Part shown: in pieces, positions 58,388-64,000 of the stretch
How positions within the stretch are numbered: position 1 is the stretch's first letter
Layout: every line of letters starts with the position of its first letter
Assembly (NCBI RefSeq): GCF_000214175.1
Contig: NC_015564.1
Span: 1,240,001 to 1,304,000 of the forward strand
DNA from: Hoyosella subflava DQS3-9A1
GTDB lineage: Bacteria; Actinomycetota; Actinomycetes; Mycobacteriales; Mycobacteriaceae
Length of the DNA stretch: 64,000 nt
Direction of reading: 5' to 3'
Translations under genes and position numbers: made by a program
The notes under the pieces: model-generated
Seen by the model: the letters and a program-made list of their open reading frames with translations, nothing else
The model's database searches: none
What the model was told of the DNA's origin: nothing

Positions 58388-59728
58388 ATGGATCGCCAGA
58401 AGGAATTCGTGCTCCGCACGATCGAGGAGCGCGACATCCGGTTCGTCCGGCTGTGGTTTACCGACGTACTCGGCTTCCTCAAGTCGGTGGCGATCGCACC
58501 GGCGGAACTTGAGGGCGCTTTCACAGAAGGTATTGGCTTCGATGGGTCATCCATCGAAGGGTTCTCGCGCGTGTCTGAAGCGGATACTGTTGCGATGCCT
58601 GATCCTTCCACCTTCCAGATTCTGCCGTGGGTGCACAAAGACGGGAAGCCGCATACCGCTCGCATGTTCTGCGACATCGCGATGCCCGACGGTTCGCCGT
58701 CGTGGTCTGATTCGCGGCACGTTTTGCGCCGCCAGCTCAACAAGGCTGGCGATTTGGGATTCAGCTGCTATGTCCATCCCGAGATCGAATTCTTCCTGCT
58801 GAAGAATTCGCCGGATGATGGTTCGGAGCCGATCCCGGCCGACAAGGGGGGCTACTTCGATCAGGCAGTTCACGACACTGCCCCCAACTTCCGCCGCCAT
58901 GCGATCGAGGCACTCGAATCGATGGGTATTTCGGTTGAGTTCAGCCACCATGAGACAGCGCCGGGCCAGCAGGAAATCGACCTGCGCTACGCCGACGCCC
59001 TGTCGATGGCCGACAACGTCATGACCTTCCGTTACGTCGTTAAAGAAGTCGCCCTGCTCGAGGGTGTGCATGCCTCCTTCATGCCGAAGCCGTTCAGTCA
59101 GCACGCTGGCTCCGCCATGCACACGCACATGAGTCTGTTCGAGGGGGAGAGCAACGCGTTCTTCAACCCAGACGACCCGATGGAATTGTCCGATACCGCG
59201 AAGCAGTTCATCGCGGGAATTCTCCACCACGCGAACGAGATCAGCGCCGTCACGAACCAGTGGGTCAACTCGTATAAGCGGTTGATACACGGTGGTGAAG
59301 CGCCGACCGCGGGGTCATGGGGCAGGGCGAACCGGTCCGCGCTCGTCCGGGTCCCCATGTACACCCCAAATAAGGCGGGGTCGCGTCGTATCGAGGTGCG
59401 CAGCCCTGACTCAGCCTGCAACCCATATTTGACGTTCGCGGTCCTCCTCGCAGCGGGCTTGCGCGGCGTCGAGCATGGTTACGAACTGCCGGCTGAGGCC
59501 GAGGACGACGTCTGGTCACTCACGCGGGCGGAACGCCGTGCGATGGGATATCGGGAGCTTCCAGGAAATCTCGACCACGCTCTTCGCGAGATGGAGAAGT
59601 CGGAACTTGTTGCTGAGGCGCTAGGCGAACACGTATTCGACTACTTCCTCCGCAACAAGCGCGCGGAATGGGAGCAGTACCGCACCCAGGTCACACCCTA
59701 TGAGTTGAAGACCTACCTTTCTCTGTAA
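58388..59728 (+). CDS. glnA2: Glutamine synthetase GlnA2 (type I-alpha)
   Basis: ATP-dependent ligation of ammonia to glutamate. The 446-residue protein carries GS signatures: DGSSIEGFSRVSEAD, the metal-ligand run PEIEFFL, the ATP motif KPFSQHAGSAMHTHMS and NRSALVRVP. It aligns with the shorter I-alpha class. At the position of the adenylylation tyrosine it has Trp376 (DDVWSLT), so GlnE should not modify it. glnE begins 15 bp downstream, so the two are probably cotranscribed. Confidence 0.96.
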   Translation: MDRQKEFVLRTIEERDIRFVRLWFTDVLGFLKSVAIAPAELEGAFTEGIGFDGSSIEGFSRVSEADTVAMPDPSTFQILPWVHKDGKPHTARMFCDIAMPDGSPSWSDSRHVLRRQLNKAGDLGFSCYVHPEIEFFLLKNSPDDGSEPIPADKGGYFDQAVHDTAPNFRRHAIEALESMGISVEFSHHETAPGQQEIDLRYADALSMADNVMTFRYVVKEVALLEGVHASFMPKPFSQHAGSAMHTHMSLFEGESNAFFNPDDPMELSDTAKQFIAGILHHANEISAVTNQWVNSYKRLIHGGEAPTAGSWGRANRSALVRVPMYTPNKAGSRRIEVRSPDSACNPYLTFAVLLAAGLRGVEHGYELPAEAEDDVWSLTRAERRAMGYRELPGNLDHALREMEKSELVAEALGEHVFDYFLRNKRAEWEQYRTQVTPYELKTYLSL

Positions 59729-59743
59729 AGGGTTAATGCAGTT

Positions 59744-62700
59744 ATGGTGCGACCACCGCTCGGCCGTTCTCTAGTCCCGGGCCCTGCAAGGCTTGGGATG
59801 GTCGACCCCAGCGCGGCGAACCGGCTCAGTCTGCTGGGTTGGGACAGCCAGGAAGACGTGGATTTGCTGTGGGCGCTTTCGCGCGCCCCGGACCCAGACC
59901 TCGCTTTACTCGCGCTGAGCCGCTTGAAGGACGCACTTGAGTCCGAGTGGCAGGAGTTCGACCGCGAGGTCCGTGACGACACTGGCTTGCGTGGGCGCGT
60001 TTTCGGGCTGTTGGGCGCGTCAACCGCGCTTGGTGATCACCTGATCGCGCGGCCTGAACTCTGGCGCCGCCTCCTGGGGAAGTCGATTCCACTGCCCACC
60101 GACGAGGAACTCACAACCAGGATGCTCGCTGCGGTCGGTGCTGTGCCCGTGACCGTTGAAGGAATTCCCGAAGGCCAGTCGAGCATTTTCAGGGCCGAAG
60201 TAGTCGGGCCGAAGGCGATTATCGCGTTGCGGAACGAGTACCGCGACCAGTTGATGATCCTCGCGGCGGCCGACCTCGCTGCGACGGTGCAGGATGAACC
60301 TGTCTTGCCGTACACGGCAGTCGTACGGCATCTAAGCGCGCTCGCCGACGCGGCACTCACCGGGGCGCTGTCGGCAGCTGTCGCAACAGTGTTCCCCGCA
60401 GGACCTTGCCCGATCCGGCTCGCGATTATCGCGATGGGGAAATGCGGCGCGCGTGAACTCAATTACGTAAGCGACGTTGACGTCATATTTGTTGCAGAGC
60501 CGTCAGACGGTGCCGCCACCCGCCTCGCCAGCGAAACGATGCGCATCGGATCGGCCGCGTTCTTTGAAGTCGACGCGGCCCTGCGTCCCGAAGGTAAGGC
60601 AGGTGCGCTTGTCCGCACCCTTGAGTCGCACATCGCTTACTACAAGCGATGGGCGCATACCTGGGAGTTTCAGGCCCTGCTCAAGGCTCGGCCGATGTCT
60701 GGTGACATGGTGCTCGGTCAGCAGTACATCGACGCCCTCAACCCAATGGTGTGGGTCACATCGGAGCGAGATGACTTCGTCGACGGCGTCCGCAAAATGC
60801 GCCGCCGAGTGGAGTCGCTGATCCCGGCTGACATCCGTGACCGCGAACTCAAACTTGGGGCTGGCGGTCTCCGCGATGTCGAGTTCGCTGTTCAGCTTCT
60901 GCAAATGGTGCATGGCCGGGCGGACGATTCACTCCATGTGCTCTCGACGGTCGAGGCGCTCACCGCGCTGGCTGCGGGGGGTTACATAGGTCGCGAGGAT
61001 GCCGCGAACCTCACAGCATCGTATGAGTTTCTCCGCTTACTTGAACATCGACTTCAGATTCAGCGGATGCAGCGCACACACACCCTGCCCTCCCTTGACG
61101 ACGATGAGGCACTGCGCTGGCTGGCGCGTGCCGCGCACGTGCGCCCGGACGGCACGACTGACGCAAAGGGCGTGTTAATAGCGGAGATCAAGCGCAATAT
61201 CGCCCGCGTACGCCGCATCCACACGAAGCTCTTCTACCGGCCGCTTCTTGAGTCCGTCTCGCGGCTTGAAACTGAGGCGATGCGTCTCACCGAGGACGCG
61301 GCAATCAGGCAGCTATCCGCACTCGGATACACCTCGCCGCGTAATGCGCTTAGCCATCTCCGTGCACTCTCGGGCGGATTGTCGAGGCGCGACAGAATCC
61401 AGGCTCTGCTGCTACCTACGTTGCTCGACTGGCTCAGCGAGACACCGAACCCAGACGCGGGGCTACTCGCATATCGGCGCATGTCCGATGAACTGACTGA
61501 CAAAGAATGGTTCTTGCGCACCCTTCGCGATGAGGGCGCGGCCGCTCGTCGGCTGATGAAGATACTCGGTTCCTCCGCCTACATTCCCGACTTGCTTATT
61601 CGCGCCCCCGACGTGCTGCGTTTGTTCGCGGACGGTGCTTCAGGCCCTCGACTCATCGAGCCGTGCCCCGAAGACGTGGCAAAGGGACTGCTCGCGTCGT
61701 CCGCGCGGTACGCAACTCCGGAACGCTCGATTGCGGCGGCGCGCTCGCTGCGGCGCGCGGAACTGGCACGCGTCGCGTCGGCTGACGTCCTCGGCATGCT
61801 TGATGTCCCCCAAGTGTGTGAGGCGCTTTCCTCGGTCTGGGTGGCAGTGCTGGAATCCGCGCTCAAGGCGGCGATCCAGTCCAGTGTCGAAGAGCGTGGC
61901 GAGCCAGCTCCCGCGCGAATTGCGGTCATCGGTATGGGCCGTTTGGGCGGTGCAGAGCTCGGCTACGGGTCCGATGCGGACGTCCTTTTCGTGTGTACTC
62001 CCGAATCCGGCGCCGACGAAACCACCGCTGTGAAGTGGTCGACTCAGATCGCCGAGATGATCCGGAAACAACTCGGCGCGCCCAGCGTTGACCCTCCGCT
62101 CGAAGTTGATACGAACCTCCGTCCCGAAGGGCGCAGCGGGCCAATGGTCCGGACACTTGCCGCATACGATGCGTACTACGCACAGTGGGCGCAGCCGTGG
62201 GAAGTGCAAGCGCTCTTGCGGGCACATCAGGTAGCGGGAGACCCCGAACTGGGGATCGACTTCCTGCACATGGCAGACAAGTCGCGGTATCCCGAGGGTG
62301 GAATGTCGGAAAAATCTGTCCGGGAGATCCGTCGTATCAAGGCGCGCGTCGATTCAGAACGTTTGCCCCGCGGCGCCGATCCCGCGACCCACACGAAGCT
62401 GGGCAGAGGCGGTCTATCCGACGTGGAATGGACCGTGCAGCTGCTCCAATTGCGCTACGCACACGAAGTGACGAGCATGCGGAACACGTCGACTCTGAAG
62501 TCGCTGGATGCGATCGCTGCGGAGGGGGTGCTTTCGGAAAGCGATACCGGACTACTGCGTGACGCCTGGATCACTGCAACAAAGGCACGCAACGCGCTTG
62601 TGCTCGCCCGGGGTAAACCGTCAGATCAACTGCCCGGTACTGGACCGGTGCTCACAGCTGTGGCCTACATCGCAGGCTGGGACGGTGATCCGGGTGGTTT

Positions 62701-62773
62701 CATAGAACACTACCGTCGCATCACCCGCCGGGCACGAGGAGTAGTCGAACGGGTCTTCGGCAGTAACCAGTGA
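59744..62773 (+). CDS. glnE: Bifunctional glutamine-synthetase adenylyltransferase/adenylyl-removing enzyme GlnE
   Basis: Controls glutamine synthetase by adding or removing AMP on its regulatory tyrosine. The 1009-residue protein has two nucleotidyltransferase domains: an N-terminal one with [20 protein letters not shown] (about residue 230) and a C-terminal one with [20 protein letters not shown] (about residue 728), each followed by a helical GlnD-type domain. Motif residues are intact in both. ATG start with no strong ribosome site. Its stop is 1 bp from the convergent hypothetical gene. Confidence 0.96.
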   Translation: MVRPPLGRSLVPGPARLGMVDPSAANRLSLLGWDSQEDVDLLWALSRAPDPDLALLALSRLKDALESEWQEFDREVRDDTGLRGRVFGLLGASTALGDHLIARPELWRRLLGKSIPLPTDEELTTRMLAAVGAVPVTVEGIPEGQSSIFRAEVVGPKAIIALRNEYRDQLMILAAADLAATVQDEPVLPYTAVVRHLSALADAALTGALSAAVATVFPAGPCPIRLAIIAMGKCGARELNYVSDVDVIFVAEPSDGAATRLASETMRIGSAAFFEVDAALRPEGKAGALVRTLESHIAYYKRWAHTWEFQALLKARPMSGDMVLGQQYIDALNPMVWVTSERDDFVDGVRKMRRRVESLIPADIRDRELKLGAGGLRDVEFAVQLLQMVHGRADDSLHVLSTVEALTALAAGGYIGREDAANLTASYEFLRLLEHRLQIQRMQRTHTLPSLDDDEALRWLARAAHVRPDGTTDAKGVLIAEIKRNIARVRRIHTKLFYRPLLESVSRLETEAMRLTEDAAIRQLSALGYTSPRNALSHLRALSGGLSRRDRIQALLLPTLLDWLSETPNPDAGLLAYRRMSDELTDKEWFLRTLRDEGAAARRLMKILGSSAYIPDLLIRAPDVLRLFADGASGPRLIEPCPEDVAKGLLASSARYATPERSIAAARSLRRAELARVASADVLGMLDVPQVCEALSSVWVAVLESALKAAIQSSVEERGEPAPARIAVIGMGRLGGAELGYGSDADVLFVCTPESGADETTAVKWSTQIAEMIRKQLGAPSVDPPLEVDTNLRPEGRSGPMVRTLAAYDAYYAQWAQPWEVQALLRAHQVAGDPELGIDFLHMADKSRYPEGGMSEKSVREIRRIKARVDSERLPRGADPATHTKLGRGGLSDVEWTVQLLQLRYAHEVTSMRNTSTLKSLDAIAAEGVLSESDTGLLRDAWITATKARNALVLARGKPSDQLPGTGPVLTAVAYIAGWDGDPGGFIEHYRRITRRARGVVERVFGSNQ

Positions 62774-62774
62774 A

Positions 62775-63419
62775 CTAGCGGGAGTTCTTCTTGCTGGTCA
62801 CCTTGGGTATTGATGCCTTTTGGGTTGACCGCTGCGGTGCAGCCTCGCCCTCAACGACCTCGCTCGCGTTGGCACGAGCAACCCGGGGGAAGCGTGGGCG
62901 CGGGAACCTCCCCGCCATGTCGGTGATCGGCTCGGCCGCATCCGTGATGTATCGCGACGCGGACTCAATACGGGCCAGCGGCTCCTGAAGACCGTCGATC
63001 GCCGGCGCGATGGCGACCAGATTCTCCATCAGGTGGACCATACGTTCCGCGAGTCCATTCTCGGTGAGAACCCGCTCAACAAAACCACCGGACTGAAATA
63101 CTTTGTCGATCAGGCCATTGTGGTCGAACACGTGCTCGATCATGCCGCCACGCTCGAGAGCCTGCCCGAGGGGACGGTCAGGTGCGGTCGCTGAAGTGAT
63201 AGCCCGCAGAAGGGCTACAGGACCATAAGGATTTGCGAGCAGAGCGAAGAGTTGATCAGCCACACCGCGTTTCCCGACCACCACGTCTGCCATATCGAGA
63301 AGACCGTTGTCCCGGCGGATCGGGCCATCCGGCCGCACCCACTGGCTTGCCATGACAGTGACCCGAGCACCAATGATGCCTACCCGGACGGGCAAGAGCG
63401 CGACGTCGACTATCACCAT
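62775..63419 (-). CDS. Conserved hypothetical protein between glnE and glnA1
   Basis: I do not recognise this 214-residue protein (from ATG 63419; the frame opens upstream at 63551 with 44 residues of no clear family). It starts with a hydrophobic stretch (MVIVDVALLPVRVGIIGARV), then amphipathic helices with regularly spaced Gly (ERGGMIEHVFDHNGLIDKVF, SGGFVERVLTENGLAERMV) that look like three related repeats. The C-terminus is basic (KVTSKKNSR). It may be a peripheral membrane or surface-coating protein; no function is assigned. Confidence 0.65.
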   Translation of the reverse strand: MVIVDVALLPVRVGIIGARVTVMASQWVRPDGPIRRDNGLLDMADVVVGKRGVADQLFALLANPYGPVALLRAITSATAPDRPLGQALERGGMIEHVFDHNGLIDKVFQSGGFVERVLTENGLAERMVHLMENLVAIAPAIDGLQEPLARIESASRYITDAAEPITDMAGRFPRPRFPRVARANASEVVEGEAAPQRSTQKASIPKVTSKKNSR

Positions 63420-63642
63420 GCCCCAAGGATACTGGCTCTGTGCCGAAGGCCTGGTGCGGATGCCCAAGGAGAATGAATCGAGATCTGCCTGATCAGGCTT
63501 GCCTGCGGGCATGACGAACGCAGGTCGGCGCAATGGCACCAGAGAAAGCATTCATCACCCCATTTGCGTTTCGTACTTCCTTAATAAGCGGTGCTGGGGG
63601 CTCATGTCCAGGTCGACTTCGTCACATCACATGCCAGGACGG

Positions 63643-63678
63643 CGAAGCCCGCCTGCTCGACGGAACAGGCGGGCTTCG
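63643..63678 (-). terminator. Terminator after glnA1
   Basis: CGAAGCCCGCCTG (63643-63655) and CAGGCGGGCTTCG (63666-63678) form a perfect 13-bp stem with a 10-nt loop, 15 bp beyond the glnA1 stop on the minus strand. Confidence 0.75.
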
Positions 63679-63693
63679 GAAGTGCGAGTCAGA

Positions 63694-64000
63694 TCACACG
63701 TCGTAGTACAGGTTGAACTCGTACGGGTGCGGACGCAGGCGGACCGGCTCGATTTCCTGTTCGCGCTTCAGCGCGATCCAGGTCTCGATCAGGTCGTTGG
63801 TGAACACGCCACCTTCGGTGAGGAAGTCGTTGTCGCGCTCGAGGTTGTCGATGACAGCTTCGAGTGAGGTGGGGGCCTGCGGAATGCCCTTGGCTTCCTC
63901 CGGAGGGAGTTCGTAGAGGTCCTTGTCCACCGGTGCTGGTGGTTCAATCTTGTTCCGGATGCCATCTAGGCCGGCCATCATGCACGCCGCGAAAGCGAGG
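63694..64000 (-). CDS. glnA1: Glutamine synthetase GlnA1 (type I-beta), C-terminal part
   Basis: Only the last 101 codons are in the window; the gene continues beyond its right edge. The sequence [16 protein letters not shown], the adenylylation motif [11 protein letters not shown] (Tyr codon 63913-63915) and the end [11 protein letters not shown] identify the I-beta class that GlnE regulates. The presence of glnE on the opposite strand 0.9 kb away fits. A 13-bp hairpin follows the stop. Confidence 0.94.
   Translation of the reverse strand, partial: LAFAACMMAGLDGIRNKIEPPAPVDKDLYELPPEEAKGIPQAPTSLEAVIDNLERDNDFLTEGGVFTNDLIETWIALKREQEIEPVRLRPHPYEFNLYYDV

Overview
The window reads as chromosomal DNA of a mycolic-acid-containing actinobacterium (order Mycobacteriales) outside Mycobacterium proper. 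It is GC-rich with many GTG starts. Gene order closely follows two blocks I recall from Mycobacterium tuberculosis: hrcA-dnaJ2-rsmE-phoH-ybeY-CNNM-era-recO-uppS-zur-smtB-glyS-TPM-dgt-dnaG (Rv2374c to about Rv2342), and accD6-kas-acpM-fabD-PucR-aceE-DUF3052-ahpE-cobD-SURF1-ptpA-ptkA-cobC-Nif3-zinc ribbon-RNase H/phosphatase-rnpB-CYTH/CHAD-panB-Hip1-glnA2-glnE-glnA1 (about Rv2247 to Rv2220). A Hoyosella/Amycolicicoccus-like genus is my guess from overall character, not a demonstrated identification.

Layout. 1-7.7 kb: heat-shock regulator and chaperone, then 16S rRNA modification and ribosome/rRNA maturation genes (rsmE, phoH, ybeY, era). 7.8-13.6 kb: a high-affinity phosphate importer (pstS-C-A-B1-B2) with PHO-box-like repeats upstream, two strong internal hairpins, a tandem second PstB and a degenerate-receiver OmpR-type regulator; this island separates era from recO. 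13.7-24.2 kb: recO, uppS, zinc regulators zur and smtB, glyS, a TPM-domain membrane protein, a YdcF protein, dgt and dnaG. 24.3-27.5 kb: tRNA-Asn, tRNA-Met and lineage-variable genes that join the two conserved blocks.

27.5-36 kb: fatty-acid/mycolate elongation genes on the minus strand (fabD, acpM, one KAS, then accD6 behind a strong hairpin), a PucR-type regulator and pyruvate dehydrogenase E1. 36-41.3 kb: DUF3052, ahpE, tRNA-Val, a transmembrane Ser/Thr kinase, a secreted DUF4185 (arabinanase-type) protein and a small membrane protein that looks frameshifted. 41.3-50.7 kb: an FtsX-type ABC exporter, cobalamin genes, SURF1, the ptpA/ptkA signalling pair, Nif3 and a bifunctional RNase H/phosphatase.

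50.8-64 kb: RNase P RNA, then a phage-like lysis cassette (amidase plus a second, unsecreted DUF4185 protein), CYTH/CHAD, a lipoprotein, panB, a Hip1-like lipoprotein hydrolase, and the nitrogen-assimilation group glnA2, glnE and glnA1 (the last cut by the window edge).

The most unusual content is (1) the amidase/DUF4185 pair beside rnpB, (2) the pst island with its non-canonical regulator and duplicated ATPase, and (3) several very strong perfect palindromes and hairpins between genes. No CRISPR array, insertion sequence or complete prophage was seen. All family assignments are from reading the translations; no search was run.
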